Program-made: the position numbers and the translations under genes | In this document: positions 42,558-51,968 of the stretch, in pieces | Position numbering within the stretch: the first letter of the stretch is position 1 | Layout of the letters: each line of letters begins with the position of its first letter | Notes under the pieces: model-generated | Told to the model about the DNA's origin: nothing | Seen by the model: the letters and a program-made list of their open reading frames with translations, nothing else | Databases searched by the model: none | Origin: Zobellella iuensis | Lineage (GTDB): Bacteria; Pseudomonadota; Gammaproteobacteria; Enterobacterales; Aeromonadaceae | Direction: 5' to 3' | NCBI RefSeq assembly: GCF_016746085.1 | Contig: NZ_JAERTZ010000002.1 | Coordinates: 62,001-126,000 of the forward strand | Length of the DNA stretch: 64,000 bases

Positions 42558-42586
42558 CTCATGAATAGATGCAATTTTTTCATGAG
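42558..42586. promoter_or_regulatory. Inverted repeat upstream of the mesXD promoter (candidate MetR half-sites)
   Basis: CTCATGAA and TTCATGAG are perfect 8-bp arms separated by 13 nt, directly upstream of the -35 element. The CATGAA core is shared with the MetR-type site at 43713-43733. An activator site here is inference. Confidence 0.45.
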
Positions 42587-42799
42587 TGGTGGTAAGCCTA
42601 CGCCCACCAGAGTAAGCGGCATGTCGGGTTCACGGGGCACAGCTGCTTCGGGCAACGTCGGCGATGCCTGTAAACCTTGGGTCAGCTAGGTGTGTAACGA
42701 GCAGGACACAGCCGCCCGTTACTGATGTTGTAACACCTGACAGGGGCGGCAGCTGTATGATTTAAGAGAGGAGGGGGTTTGAATGAAAAAGCAGCGTGG
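42587..42799. other. GC-rich structured segment, possible second piece of the group II intron
   Basis: This stretch is GC-richer than mesX and the MetR-like gene around it and contains nested inverted repeats (TGGTGG with CCACCA; GTAACG with CGTTAC; GCCGCCC with GGGCGGC enclosing GTTAC with GTAAC). It encodes no credible protein. Content and strand are compatible with domain I of a group II intron whose 5' end lies at 39860, but I cannot prove this. Confidence 0.4.
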
Positions 42800-43684
42800 T
42801 CATCTGACCTGCTGAGCCTGGACAATGAAATCACTCAGGTAATTAATCTGTTCTTCGCCTTTTCGCATCCCCAAAAAGATCTGTTTGCTAATGCCATGGC
42901 TACCGAACCTGAGGCTTTTAATGGCCATTGTTTTGGCGAATTCATCCACTAACCAACCAGGCAATGCACAGACGCCTCTGCCGGCTGCCACCATTTGCAA
43001 CATGATTTCCGTCGTTTCAATTGTCTTGTGTTTTTTGACCGTGCATTTTGCGGGATTTAAAAACTGACTGTAAATATCCAGCCGCTCAGGCTCTACCGGA
43101 TAGCTAAATAACACTTCTTCACTTAGCTGTTCAGGCATGATCGAGTCTTGCATGGCAAGGGGGTGAGATGTCGAAACGACGAGTCTATGTTCATAGTCAA
43201 ATGCCGGTATAAACGTCAAATTAGGTTTATACAAGGGATCAGGCGTGACGAGGATATCTATCTCGTAGCTGTGCAGGGCACCCAGGCCACCGAACTGAAA
43301 TTCCTGCTTCACGTCAATGTCAACGCCTGGCCACCTTTCAAGATAAGGTTCAATCACTTTTAACAGCCATTGATAGCAAGGGTGGCATTCCATGCCGATG
43401 CGCAGTGAGCCCATTTCGCCTGTCGCTATCTGACGCAATAGCAGTTCAGTGTGTTCAAATTGCGGCAACACCCGATTGGCAAGAGTCAAAATTCGTTCAC
43501 CGGCATTGGTAAGGCGCAAGTTTCTACCTTCTTTTTGCCAAACTGGTGTTTTTATCTGGCCTTCTAATTTTTTGATGCTGTGACTCAATGCAGACTGGGA
43601 TAAATTTAACGATTCAGCCGCCTGGGTTAAGGTTCCTTGCTCTTTTATGGCTGCCAGTACTTCAAGGTGAAACCGCTCCAACAT
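42800..43684 (-). CDS. MetR-like LysR family regulator
   Basis: The 294-residue protein aligns with MetR through its length: GTLTQAAESLNLSQSALSHSIKKLE (helix-turn-helix), RIGMECHPCYQWLLKVIEPYLERWP, FDYEHRLVVSTSHPLA, and LQMVAAGRGVCALPGWLVDEF. MetR activates met genes with homocysteine as co-inducer. A perfect MetR-type site and MetJ-type boxes lie upstream of its start, and the mesXD operon lies downstream on the same strand. The GC content is low, as in mesXD, suggesting the regulator came with them. Confidence 0.87.
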   Translation of the reverse strand: MLERFHLEVLAAIKEQGTLTQAAESLNLSQSALSHSIKKLEGQIKTPVWQKEGRNLRLTNAGERILTLANRVLPQFEHTELLLRQIATGEMGSLRIGMECHPCYQWLLKVIEPYLERWPGVDIDVKQEFQFGGLGALHSYEIDILVTPDPLYKPNLTFIPAFDYEHRLVVSTSHPLAMQDSIMPEQLSEEVLFSYPVEPERLDIYSQFLNPAKCTVKKHKTIETTEIMLQMVAAGRGVCALPGWLVDEFAKTMAIKSLRFGSHGISKQIFLGMRKGEEQINYLSDFIVQAQQVR

Positions 43685-43712
43685 AATTTAGCTCCGGTCT
43701 TTAGCGCTTAGT

Positions 43713-43733
43713 ATCATGAATGTAATTCATGAT
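43713..43733. promoter_or_regulatory. MetR-type binding site upstream of the MetR-like gene
   Basis: ATCATGAAT-GTA-ATTCATGAT is a perfect palindrome containing TGAA-N5-TTCA, the MetR consensus. It lies about 30 nt before the start codon, suited to autoregulation. Confidence 0.7.
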
Positions 43734-43786
43734 TTATTGAAAATATATCATTATTTTCATTGTTAAAATGTCGCCAATGCACACCA

Positions 43787-43802
43787 AGACATCTGGCCGT
43801 CT
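43787..43802. promoter_or_regulatory. MetJ-type boxes upstream of the MetR-like gene
   Basis: AGACATCT and GGCCGTCT are adjacent 8-mers matching AGACGTCT at 7 and 6 of 8 positions, about 100 nt before the start codon. A third box in register is poor. Confidence 0.55.
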
Positions 43803-43838
43803 GGATGCTGGGTGATGCAAACTAATTGATGTTGTTGA

Positions 43839-43934
43839 TCAAATCAGCGCCCGCAGTGGCAGGCCAAAGCAGGCCTTGAGCACGAGGGCGGTTTCGATGG
43901 CGCCGTCACTATAGTGAAAGCCGCCTCCACGGCG
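43839..43934 (-). pseudogene. IS5-family transposase remnant
   Basis: About 31 codons on the minus strand read RRGGGFHYSDGAIETALVLKACFGLPLRAL then a stop, matching the YSDxAIETALxLKxxFxLPLRAL segment of IS5-type transposases. The rest of the gene and the terminal repeats are absent. It sits between the MetR-like gene and the chemotaxis gene and shows past transposition here. Confidence 0.75.
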
Positions 43935-43974
43935 GCCATGATGCTGATGGCGGTACCACCGCCGGACAGCCTCT

Positions 43975-45426
43975 TCATCCCTCCCGCACTATGCTGGCCA
44001 GCCCTTTGGACTGGCTTTCCAGCAATCGGGTAATGCCCTGCAAGTCCGCTTCATAGGCGGCCATTTGGCGGCTGGTGGCCAGGGTCTGCCCGGCCACGGC
44101 GGCCACGGCGTCGCCGGCCTGGCCCAGGGCGTGCAGGGCCTGTTGCTGGCTGCGGGTGAGGGCGCTCAGCGCCTGCATGTCCCGGCCTATGTCCTTGACC
44201 AGCGCCAGTATGCCGGACAGGGCCTGGGTGGCGCCCTGGATCACCGCCTCGCCGCTGCTCACCTCCTGGTGGCTGCTGGCCAGCAGCTCGCGGATCTGGC
44301 GGGCGGACGCGTTGCTGCGGGTGGAGAGCTCGCGCACCTCCTGGGCCACCACCGCGAAGCCCCGGCCGTGCTCGCCGGCGCGGGCCGCTTCGATGGCGGC
44401 GTTCAGGGCCAGCAGGTTGGTCTGCTCGGCGATATGGGTGATCAGGCTGGTGGCGGCCTCGATGTCCTGGTGGCGGGCCTGGATGCGGTGGATGGCGGTC
44501 ACGCACTCGGCCAGGGCCTGGTTGCCCTGGTCGGCCCGCTCGCCGGCGCTGGCGGAGCGGTGGGTTACTTCGCTCACGAAGCTGGCGGCACGTTCCAGGG
44601 CCTGATGCAGCCCGGCCAACTGGCTTTGCATCCGATCGGCGGCCTCGGCCTGGTGGTGGCTGCCCTGGTTCAGCTCCGCCACCGCCTGGCCCAGCTGGCC
44701 CGAGGTGCGGCCCAGCTCGCCGGCGGCGCTTACCAGCTCGCCGGCGCTGTGGTCGGCCTGGGTCAGCATCTGGCCCAGCTGCGCCTTGCCCTCGGCCGCC
44801 AGCCGGGCGGCCTGCTCGCTCTGGGCGCGGGCGTTCAGGGCGTGGTCGATGGCGCTGTCGCGCAGCCGGACCGTGTGGTACTGGGCGATCATCAGCAACA
44901 CCATGGGCAGCAAGAAGCCGGACCAGGTTTCGATGCGCCGGGCCCGCTCGCTCAGTTGCAGCCGGGGCAGGGACACTTCCAGCAGCGGCAACGCCACCAG
45001 GGCCACCACCGCGGCCAGCAGCAGCAGGCACCAGAGCAGGGCCTGGCGGCGGTGCCCCATCAGGAAGCACAGCATCATCAGCAGCGGCAGCCAGTACAGC
45101 TGGGTGGACTGGCCGAGGCCGCCGGACTGCCAGATGATGTTGACCGCGTGCAGTACCATGCCGGCCATGGCCAGGTGCATGGCACCGCCGGGGCCGCCGC
45201 CCAGTCGCAGCCAGCCGGCGCAGGCCAGGGCGAGCGCCATCAGCAGGCTGGAGGTCAGCATCAGGGCGCCGTGGCCGTGGCCGGCCCACTTCAGCAGGCT
45301 GTAGCCGCCCACCAGCAGGGCGATAAAGGAAAAGAACAGCAGGGTGTCCGTCAGCCGCGCCTGGCCGTCGGTCATGGGGTGGCGCGGGCGAAAGGTGGCC
45401 CGCCACCAGCGCAAGGGGTTCAGCAT
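43975..45426 (-). CDS. Methyl-accepting chemotaxis protein with membrane-embedded sensor
   Basis: The 483-residue receptor has about six hydrophobic helices in residues 25-200 with only short loops, no periplasmic ligand domain and no obvious HAMP domain, then a coiled-coil signalling domain with the conserved hairpin [37 protein letters not shown]. It would send signals to CheA/CheW from a membrane-buried sensor, perhaps of redox state or membrane condition. GGAG lies 8 nt before this ATG; the frame is open further upstream but without a ribosome site. Confidence 0.88.
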   Translation of the reverse strand: MLNPLRWWRATFRPRHPMTDGQARLTDTLLFFSFIALLVGGYSLLKWAGHGHGALMLTSSLLMALALACAGWLRLGGGPGGAMHLAMAGMVLHAVNIIWQSGGLGQSTQLYWLPLLMMLCFLMGHRRQALLWCLLLLAAVVALVALPLLEVSLPRLQLSERARRIETWSGFLLPMVLLMIAQYHTVRLRDSAIDHALNARAQSEQAARLAAEGKAQLGQMLTQADHSAGELVSAAGELGRTSGQLGQAVAELNQGSHHQAEAADRMQSQLAGLHQALERAASFVSEVTHRSASAGERADQGNQALAECVTAIHRIQARHQDIEAATSLITHIAEQTNLLALNAAIEAARAGEHGRGFAVVAQEVRELSTRSNASARQIRELLASSHQEVSSGEAVIQGATQALSGILALVKDIGRDMQALSALTRSQQQALHALGQAGDAVAAVAGQTLATSRQMAAYEADLQGITRLLESQSKGLASIVREG

Positions 45427-45613
45427 CACCGTGTCTCCATACAGGTCAGACCAGAAGGTTATATAATTGTTGCGCCGAATAAAAGCCGTTCGCCTAAAAA
45501 ATGTGCCGTTTGACGCCTGCCGATAAAACGGCTGTAAAAACAAGTCAATGCCTTGCCAAGCTTCGGTCAATCCCTTAGTTTCTAATGTTTTATAAGGTAG
45601 CTGGGCGAAAATC

Positions 45614-46288
45614 ATGGATACGTGGCGCGGCGTGGTGCCGCTTACCCTGCCGGTGATGATGGGCTATTTGCCCCTGGGGGCGGTGTTCGGGGTGCTGTGG
45701 GTGGATGCGGGCCTGAGCTGGTACTGGGCGCCCTTGATGAGCGTGCTGGTCTATGCGGGCGCCCTGCAATACCTGGCGGTGGGCATGCTGGCGGCGGGCA
45801 TCGGCTGGATCGATCTGGCGGTGGCGGCGCTGCTGGTGAACTTCCGCCACCTGTTCTACGGCCTGTCGCTCTATCATCTGCTGCCCAAGGGCGCCCTCGG
45901 CCGCCCGTATTTTATCTTCGGCATCACCGACGAAACCTATTCCCTGCTCAGCGCCTCCGGCCAGGTGAAGGACAGCAAGACCGCCCTGCTGGTGACGCTG
46001 TTCAACCAGGGCTACTGGGTGCTGGGCACCCTGGCCGGGGTGCTGCTGGCGCGGGGCCTGCCCCCCGGCCTGCAGGGGCTGGACTTCGCCCTCACCGCCC
46101 TGTTCACCGTGCTGGCGGTGGAGCAGATCCGCGCCAAAAAGGACTGGGGCGCGGTGGCCCTGGGGCTGTTGGCCGCAGCCGTGGCCGGCGTCTGGGTTCG
46201 TGAATACTTCCTGCTGGCGGCCTCGCTGATGCTGGTGCTGGTGTTGCTGGCCTGGCCGGAAGCGAAGCGGGAGGCGGCCCATGTCTGA
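45614..46288 (+). CDS. azlC: AzlC family branched-chain amino acid exporter, large subunit
   Basis: The 224-residue protein has about seven helices and AzlC features: [50 protein letters not shown] and [11 protein letters not shown]. With AzlD it exports branched-chain amino acids. The start codon follows a weak AAGGTAG site. It overlaps azlD by 8 nt. Confidence 0.92.
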   Translation: MDTWRGVVPLTLPVMMGYLPLGAVFGVLWVDAGLSWYWAPLMSVLVYAGALQYLAVGMLAAGIGWIDLAVAALLVNFRHLFYGLSLYHLLPKGALGRPYFIFGITDETYSLLSASGQVKDSKTALLVTLFNQGYWVLGTLAGVLLARGLPPGLQGLDFALTALFTVLAVEQIRAKKDWGAVALGLLAAAVAGVWVREYFLLAASLMLVLVLLAWPEAKREAAHV

Positions 46289-46610
46289 GTTCGACTACCT
46301 GCTGGCGGCGCTGATCATGGGGGTGGTCACCTTCGGCCTGCGCGCCTTCCCCTTCGTGGCCCGGGGGGTGATCGCCCACCACAGGCGCATCCAGGTGCTG
46401 GGCCGGCGGCTGCCGGTGGCCATGATGGTGCTGCTCACCCTCTACGCCATGGGTGTACACCAGTGGAGCGCGCCCGTCGACGGCAGCAACCAGCTTATCG
46501 CGGTGGCGGTAGTGGCGGCGCTGCAGCTGTGGCGCCGGCAGGCGCTGCTCAGCATCCTCGCCGGCACCCTGGTCTACATGGCGCTGATGAACGGCTGGCT
46601 GGGGTTCTGA
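46281..46610 (+). CDS. azlD: AzlD family branched-chain amino acid exporter, small subunit
   Basis: The 109-residue protein has four helices and the AzlD pattern VTFGLRAFPFVARG followed by LPVAMMVLLTLYAM. It starts within the end of azlC, so the subunits are translationally coupled. Confidence 0.9.
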   Translation: MSEFDYLLAALIMGVVTFGLRAFPFVARGVIAHHRRIQVLGRRLPVAMMVLLTLYAMGVHQWSAPVDGSNQLIAVAVVAALQLWRRQALLSILAGTLVYMALMNGWLGF

Positions 46611-46661
46611 CTCCGGCCCAGGCCCGGCGCCTGAGCAGCCCGGGCGGAGGTGTTGTGAGGA

Positions 46662-47414
46662 TTAAAGCACCAGGCCGCCGTCGATTTTCAGCACCTGGCC
46701 GGTGATGTAGCCTGAGCGCTCGCTCGCCAGGAACAGCACGCCCTCGGCGATATCCCGGGGTTCGCCCAGCTCGCCCAGGGGGATGCGGGAGCGCATCTTG
46801 TCCAGCACCTTTTCCGGCACCGCCTGGGTCATCTCGGTGTTGATAAAGCCGGGGGCGATGCAGTTGGCGCGGATCTGGGCGCCGCCGCGGGCCAGCTCCT
46901 TGGCCCAGCCCTTGGTCATGGCGATCACGCCGCCCTTGCTGGCGCCGTAGTTGCTCTGGCCGATATTGCCGTCGGTGCCGACGATGGAGGAAATGCTGAC
47001 GATGCTGCCCTTCATCTGCACTTTCATCAGCGGCAGCATGGCCTGGGTCATCATGAAAATGCCCTTGAGGTTGACGTTGAGCACCAGGTCCCAGTCGGAC
47101 TCGGTCATCTTGTCGAGCAGGGCGTCGCGGGTGATGCCGGCGTTGTTCACCAGCACGTCCACCCGGCCGTGCTCGGCCAGGATGCGGCCGCTCAGCTCGC
47201 TCAGCGCGGCCGGATCGCACACGTCCAGGGTGGCGCCGGTCACGTTGGGGTAGCCCTCCATCCAGCCCAGGGCCGGGGTCAGGTTGATATCGCAGGCATA
47301 GACCCGGGCGGCGCCGGCCCGGGCCAGGGTTTCGCTGATGGCCCGGCCCAGGCCCCGGGCGGCGCCGGTCACCACGCAGATCTTGCCGTTCATGTCATCG
47401 TTAGGCTGGTTCAT
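46662..47414 (-). CDS. FabG-like 3-oxoacyl reductase (SDR)
   Basis: The 250-residue SDR has TGAARGLGRAIS, NNAGITRDALLDKMTESDWDLVLNVNLKG (the FabG/PhaB pattern), ISSIVG, YGASKGG and IAPGFINTEMT. It reduces a 3-oxoacyl-ACP or -CoA with NADPH. It lies alone, not in a fab cluster, so acetoacetyl-CoA reductase or another secondary role is as likely as fatty acid synthesis. AAGGAAA precedes the start; a start seven codons later is possible. Confidence 0.87.
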   Translation of the reverse strand: MNQPNDDMNGKICVVTGAARGLGRAISETLARAGAARVYACDINLTPALGWMEGYPNVTGATLDVCDPAALSELSGRILAEHGRVDVLVNNAGITRDALLDKMTESDWDLVLNVNLKGIFMMTQAMLPLMKVQMKGSIVSISSIVGTDGNIGQSNYGASKGGVIAMTKGWAKELARGGAQIRANCIAPGFINTEMTQAVPEKVLDKMRSRIPLGELGEPRDIAEGVLFLASERSGYITGQVLKIDGGLVL

Positions 47415-47568
47415 GGTCGTTTTCCTTTATCGTGGGTTGATGGCCCCGCCAGGTGGTTGGACCATAGAACCTATTTTAGCCTGTTTTTTGCGATGCATTG
47501 TGATGATATTTAAGCGCGCTTCATATTTAACCTGGCGTTATATAGATTTAACATATTATTCTTGTTTT

Positions 47569-48573
47569 TTATTTTGCAGTGCAATGTAAGAGTCTCCGAG
47601 CCGGGAGGGGAATAAAGCGGTAGCGGCTCAGGTGGTGGTAGCTGTCGCCGGGCAGCAGCCAGGGATCGCCCAGCTCGGGTCGGTTGGGGCTGTCGGGGAT
47701 TTGCTGGGCTTCCAGGCAGAGGCCGGCGTGGTCGGCATAGCGGCCGCCGTCGCGGTCGGGGGTGCCGGCCAGGCCGTTGCCGCTATAGAGCTGCAGGCCC
47801 GGCTGGTTGGTGAGCACTTCCATCGCCAGCAGGCCGTCGCCGGACTCCAGCCGGGCCAGCCAGTCCTGGCCGTCGCCATGGTTGAGAAAGCAGTGGTCAT
47901 AGCCTCCGGCCTGGGCCTGCTGGGGATGGCCGAGCCAGTCCCGGCCCAGGCGCCGGGCCCGGCGCAGGTCGAACACCCCCTGCACCGGGGCGGGGGCGAG
48001 GGGGATGCCGTCGGGGCGGCTGGGCAGGTAGTGGTCGGCGCGCAGGAGCAGGCGGTGGTCGCGCGCGTCGCCGCCGCCGTCCAGGTTGAAGTAGGCATGG
48101 CTGGTCAGGCTCACCGGCGAGGGCCTGTCGCACTGGGCACGGAACTCCACCACCAGCTCCCAGCCTTCCAGCCGGTATTCCAGTTGCACCTCCAGCCTAC
48201 CGGGAAAGCCCTGGTCGCCGTCGGGAGAGAGCAATCCCAACCGCAGCCGGTCGGCCTCCTGCGCCAGCCGCCGCCAGGGGCGGCGATGAAAGCCGTCACG
48301 GCCGCCGTGCAGGCAGTGGGGCGCTTGGTTGGCGTCCAGCCGCCAGGTCTCGCCGCCGTATGCCAGGCGGGCCCCGCCGATGCGGTTGGCGAAGCGGCCG
48401 GCCACGGCGCCCAGCCAGGCCTGCTGGCGCGGATAATCGGCCGGGGCGCAGCCCAGCAAGACCTCCCGCCGCTCACCGCCCACCGGTACTTGCAACGAAC
48501 ACAGGGTGGCGCCGAAGGGCAGCACGGCCAGCCGCAGCCCGGTCTCGTTGCGCAGCACCAGCGGGGTCAGCAC
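47569..48573 (-). CDS. galM: Aldose 1-epimerase (galactose mutarotase)
   Basis: The 334-residue protein has [12 protein letters not shown] near the N-terminus, [14 protein letters not shown], the catalytic SHAYFNLDG, a glycine-rich YDHCFL and [12 protein letters not shown]. It interconverts alpha and beta anomers of galactose before GalK. The start is a GTG overlapping the galK stop (GTGCTGA); longer readings in the frame run into galK. It is the last gene of galETKM on the minus strand. Confidence 0.9.
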   Translation of the reverse strand: MLTPLVLRNETGLRLAVLPFGATLCSLQVPVGGERREVLLGCAPADYPRQQAWLGAVAGRFANRIGGARLAYGGETWRLDANQAPHCLHGGRDGFHRRPWRRLAQEADRLRLGLLSPDGDQGFPGRLEVQLEYRLEGWELVVEFRAQCDRPSPVSLTSHAYFNLDGGGDARDHRLLLRADHYLPSRPDGIPLAPAPVQGVFDLRRARRLGRDWLGHPQQAQAGGYDHCFLNHGDGQDWLARLESGDGLLAMEVLTNQPGLQLYSGNGLAGTPDRDGGRYADHAGLCLEAQQIPDSPNRPELGDPWLLPGDSYHHLSRYRFIPLPARRLLHCTAK

Positions 48574-49715
48574 AGGCCGGCCCCCGCGCTGGGATGGCAC
48601 AGGTAGCAGTCGGCGACGAGCCCGAAGCGGGCCGGATACTGCTCGCGTACCGCGGCGATCACCCCGGCGACCCGCTCCGGCGGCAGCAGGGCCACCACGC
48701 AGCCGCCGAAGCCGCCGCCGGTCATGCGCACGCCGCCCTGGCCGCCGATGTGCTCGCGGATGATCTCCACCAGGCCGTCGATGGCCGGCACAGTGATCTC
48801 GAAGTCGTCGCGCATGGCGGTGTGGGACTCGGCCATCAGTTGCCCGAGGCGGACCAGATCCCGTCCGGCCAGGGCCTCGGCGGCGGCCAGGGTGCGGGCG
48901 TTTTCCCCCACCACGTGGCGGGCCCGGCGGTAGCAGGCGTCGTCCAGCCCGGCCTTGCCGGCCTCGAGCCGGATCATGTCCAGATCGCGCAGCGCCGCCA
49001 CCCCGTAGTGACGGGCGGCGGTTTCGCACTGCCGGCGGCGCAGGTTGTATTCGCTGTCCACCAGGCCCCGGCGCACCCTGGAGTTGACGATCAGCACCGC
49101 CAGCCCGTCCGGCATGGGGATGTGGCGGCTTTCCAGGCTGCGGCAGTCGAGCAGCAGGGCCTGGCGGGCCCGGCCGTTGGCCGAGATCATCTGATCCATG
49201 ATGCCGCAGTTGCAGCCCACGAAGCGGTTTTCCGCCTCCTGGCCGTTCAGGGCCAGCTCGGTCTGGCTGAGGGGCAGCTCCCAGGCTTCCTTGAATGCCT
49301 GGCCCACGGCCACCTCCAGCGAGGCGGAGGACGACAGCCCGGTGCCCTGGGGGATATTGCCGGCGATCACCAGGTCCAGGCCGCCGAACCCCGGCTGGCG
49401 CTGCTGCAACTGGCTGACCACGCCGCGCACATAGTTGCTCCAGCCCTGCTGCGGGTGGGGTTCGATGGGCGCGGACAGGAGGAAGCTGTCCTGCTGCCGG
49501 TCGTAGTCGGCGGCCACTACCCGCACCAGGTCGTCGTTGCGCCGGCCCACGGCGATGCAGGTCTCGTAGTCGATGGCGCAGGGCAGCACGAAGCCGGCGT
49601 TGTAGTCGGTGTGTTCGCCGATCAGGTTGACCCGGCCGGGGGCGCGCACCCGCAGGTCGGGCTCCCGGCCAAACAGCTGGCGGAACAGGGAAAGTACGGT
49701 ATCCAGCGGCATCAT
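48567..49715 (-). CDS. galK: Galactokinase
   Basis: At 382 residues this equals Escherichia coli Gal[23 protein letters not shown] (galactose site), [18 protein letters not shown] (ATP loop) and [13 protein letters not shown] are present. It phosphorylates galactose at C1. AGGAGCTGTG precedes two consecutive ATGs; the first overlaps the galT stop (TGATG). The frame is open through galT, but the start is clear. Confidence 0.95.
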   Translation of the reverse strand: MMPLDTVLSLFRQLFGREPDLRVRAPGRVNLIGEHTDYNAGFVLPCAIDYETCIAVGRRNDDLVRVVAADYDRQQDSFLLSAPIEPHPQQGWSNYVRGVVSQLQQRQPGFGGLDLVIAGNIPQGTGLSSSASLEVAVGQAFKEAWELPLSQTELALNGQEAENRFVGCNCGIMDQMISANGRARQALLLDCRSLESRHIPMPDGLAVLIVNSRVRRGLVDSEYNLRRRQCETAARHYGVAALRDLDMIRLEAGKAGLDDACYRRARHVVGENARTLAAAEALAGRDLVRLGQLMAESHTAMRDDFEITVPAIDGLVEIIREHIGGQGGVRMTGGGFGGCVVALLPPERVAGVIAAVREQYPARFGLVADCYLCHPSAGAGLC

Positions 49716-50755
49716 CACAGCTCCTCTGCCTCTTTGTAGTGAACCGGGCTCTGAGCGCGCAGGCGCTCGGCGGCCTGTTCGGGGGTGAGATCGCGCTGGG
49801 CCTCGGCCAGCATCTCGAAGCCGACCATAAACTTGCGCACCGTGGCCGAGCGCAGCAAGGGCGGGTAGAAGTGGGCGTGCAGCTGCCAGGCTTCCGGCCT
49901 GGTTTCCTGCGGCGGGGCGAAGTGCCAGCCCATGGAATAGGGAAAGCTGCAGCGGAACAGGTTGTCGTAGCGGCTGGTTAGCTCCTTCAGCGCGCGCGCC
50001 AGATCCGCCTTCTGGGCCGGGGTGAGATCCGGCAGCGAGGACACCGGGGCCTTGGGCAGCAGCAGGGTCTCGAAGGGCCAGGCGGCCCAGAAGGGCACCA
50101 CCGCCAGCCAGTGCTCGGTGTCCACCACGGTGCGGCGTCCGTCCGCCTGCTCGCGTGCCACATAGTCGAGCAGCAGCGGCCGGCCGTGTTCGGCCAGCCA
50201 GTCCCGCTGGCATTGCTGCTCCCGCAGGATCTCGTTGGGCAGGAAATCGCAGCCCCACACCTGGCCGTGGGGATGGGGGTTGGAGCAGCCCATGGCCGCG
50301 CCCTTGTTTTCGAACAGCTGCACCCATTGCCAGTGCCGGCCCAGCTCCACCACCTGCCCGCACCAGGTGTCGATCACCGCCTCGATGGCCGCCGGCGACA
50401 GCTCGGGCAAGGTCTTGCCGTGATCCGGCGAAAAGCAGATCACCCGGCTGGTGCCCCGGGCCGCCTGCAGCCGCAGCAGCGGATCGGGCTCGTCCGCCGC
50501 CGGGGTGTCGGGCATCAGGGCGGCGAAGTCGTTGGGGAACACGAAGGTGCCCTCGTAGTCGGGATTGCGCTCGCCGGTGACGCGCGGGTTGCCGGCGCAC
50601 AGGTAGCAGCCGGGGTCGTGGGCCGGGGCCCGGGTTTCGGTCGGTGCTTCCACCTGGCCCTGCCAGGGCCGCTTGGCCCTGTGGGGCGACACCAGCACCC
50701 ACTGGCCGGTGAGCGGGTTGAAGCGGCGATGGGGATGATCGACGGGGTCAAACAT
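49715..50755 (-). CDS. galT: Galactose-1-phosphate uridylyltransferase
   Basis: The 346-residue protein has the active-site [15 protein letters not shown] with the nucleophilic histidine, [13 protein letters not shown] at the zinc site, and [11 protein letters not shown]. It transfers UMP from UDP-glucose to galactose-1-phosphate. The start at [11 protein letters not shown] is set by homology; it lies 2 nt after the galE stop. Confidence 0.95.
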   Translation of the reverse strand: MFDPVDHPHRRFNPLTGQWVLVSPHRAKRPWQGQVEAPTETRAPAHDPGCYLCAGNPRVTGERNPDYEGTFVFPNDFAALMPDTPAADEPDPLLRLQAARGTSRVICFSPDHGKTLPELSPAAIEAVIDTWCGQVVELGRHWQWVQLFENKGAAMGCSNPHPHGQVWGCDFLPNEILREQQCQRDWLAEHGRPLLLDYVAREQADGRRTVVDTEHWLAVVPFWAAWPFETLLLPKAPVSSLPDLTPAQKADLARALKELTSRYDNLFRCSFPYSMGWHFAPPQETRPEAWQLHAHFYPPLLRSATVRKFMVGFEMLAEAQRDLTPEQAAERLRAQSPVHYKEAEEL

Positions 50756-50757
50756 AT

Positions 50758-51771
50758 TCAGTCCTCGTAGCCGTTGGGGTTGTTGCGTTGCCAGCGCCAG
50801 CTGTCGGCGCACATCTGGGCCACGTCGCGGCGGGCCTGCCAGCCCAGCTCGCGCCGGGCCTTGCCCGGATCGGCCCAGTATTCGGCGATGTCGCCGGGGC
50901 GGCGGCCGACCACCTGGTGGGGCAGGGGCCGGCCGACGGCGTCGGAGAAAGCCGCCAGCATCTGCAGCACGCTCTGGGGCTGGCCGGTGCCCAGGTTATA
51001 GCTGTGCACCCCGGGCCGGCCCAGGCAGTGCTGCAGCGCCTTGACGTGGCCTTCGGCCAGGTCCATGACGTGGATGTAATCGCGTACACCGGTGCCGTCG
51101 ACCGTGGGGTAGTCGCCGCCGAACACCGCCAGCCGCGCCAGCCGGCCTATCGCCACCTGGGTGAGGTAGGGCATGAGGTTGTTGGGAATGCCCTGGGGAT
51201 CCTCGCCCAGGCTGCCCGATTCGTGGGCGCCCACCGGGTTGAAGTAGCGCAGCAGCGTCATGCTCCAGCCGGGCTCGGCCAGCTGCAGATCCTCCAGGAT
51301 CTGTTCCACCATCAGCTTGGTGCGGCCATAGGGATTGCTCGCCTGGCGGGGAAAGTCCTCGCGGATGGGCACGGAAGCCGGGTCGCCGTAGACGGTGGCG
51401 GAAGAGCTGAACACCAGGTTGGCCACCCCGGCCCTTGTCATGGCCTCGAGCAGCACCAGGGTGCCGGTGATATTGTTTTCATAGTACGCCAGGGGCCGGC
51501 GGGTCGACTCGCCCACCGCCTTGAGGGCGGCGAAGTGGATCACAGCCTGGATCGGCTGTTCCGCAAAGAGGCGGTCGAGCAGGGCGGCGTCGCGGATGTC
51601 ACCCTGGTAAAATACCGGTTTTTCGCCACTTATGGCAGAAATTCGCGTCAGTACGCTGATTTTGCTGTTGCTCAGGTTGTCCACTATCACGGGCTCGAAG
51701 CCGGCCTGCTGCAGGGCCAGGCAGGTGTGGCTGCCGATATAGCCGCAGCCGCCGGTTACCAGGATCCTCAT
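50758..51771 (-). CDS. galE: UDP-glucose 4-epimerase
   Basis: The 337-residue extended SDR has [18 protein letters not shown] (NAD loop), [24 protein letters not shown] with the YxxxK pair, and [11 protein letters not shown]. It regenerates UDP-glucose for galT. GGGAG precedes the ATG. It is the first gene of galETKM, with a GalR-type operator 78 nt upstream. Confidence 0.95.
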   Translation of the reverse strand: MRILVTGGCGYIGSHTCLALQQAGFEPVIVDNLSNSKISVLTRISAISGEKPVFYQGDIRDAALLDRLFAEQPIQAVIHFAALKAVGESTRRPLAYYENNITGTLVLLEAMTRAGVANLVFSSSATVYGDPASVPIREDFPRQASNPYGRTKLMVEQILEDLQLAEPGWSMTLLRYFNPVGAHESGSLGEDPQGIPNNLMPYLTQVAIGRLARLAVFGGDYPTVDGTGVRDYIHVMDLAEGHVKALQHCLGRPGVHSYNLGTGQPQSVLQMLAAFSDAVGRPLPHQVVGRRPGDIAEYWADPGKARRELGWQARRDVAQMCADSWRWQRNNPNGYED

Positions 51772-51848
51772 CTTGTCACTCCCTTGTGTTGGATGGAGGC
51801 CAGTCTAGCCGACTGGCCGGAGGTCATTCTGTGATCATGCTAGCAAAT

Positions 51849-51868
51849 AAGTGTAAACGTTTACACTT
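51849..51868. promoter_or_regulatory. GalR-type operator between galE and the LacI-family gene
   Basis: GTGTAAACGTTTACAC is a perfect palindrome matching the GalR/GalS consensus GTGnAAnCGnTTnCAC, extended to 20 perfect base pairs. It lies in the divergent region and should repress galETKM and the regulator gene until galactose binds the regulator. Confidence 0.85.
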
Positions 51869-51968
51869 GTTCGGGACAATCTTTGCCCGGACCGGGCCCG
51901 GGCGGCTGTTCCCGGCCCCGCTTAGGGGTATAATGGCGATTCGTTACGCTGCTGAAAGTGAATGCCCG

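Noticed and set aside
42404-42799. SAM or cobalamin riboswitch upstream of mesX
   Set aside because: The conserved cores of these riboswitches are not seen, and the structured part lies upstream of the putative promoter; MetJ boxes explain methionine control better.
47569-49029. 486-codon frame suggesting an N-terminal extension of galM
   Set aside because: The extra part is a shadow inside galK; a GTG overlapping the galK stop gives a normal-length GalM.
48567-50702. 711-codon frame suggesting a GalT-GalK fusion
   Set aside because: The upstream half is the wrong frame of galT, which has an intact frame with the HPHGQVW active site; galK starts normally at 49715.
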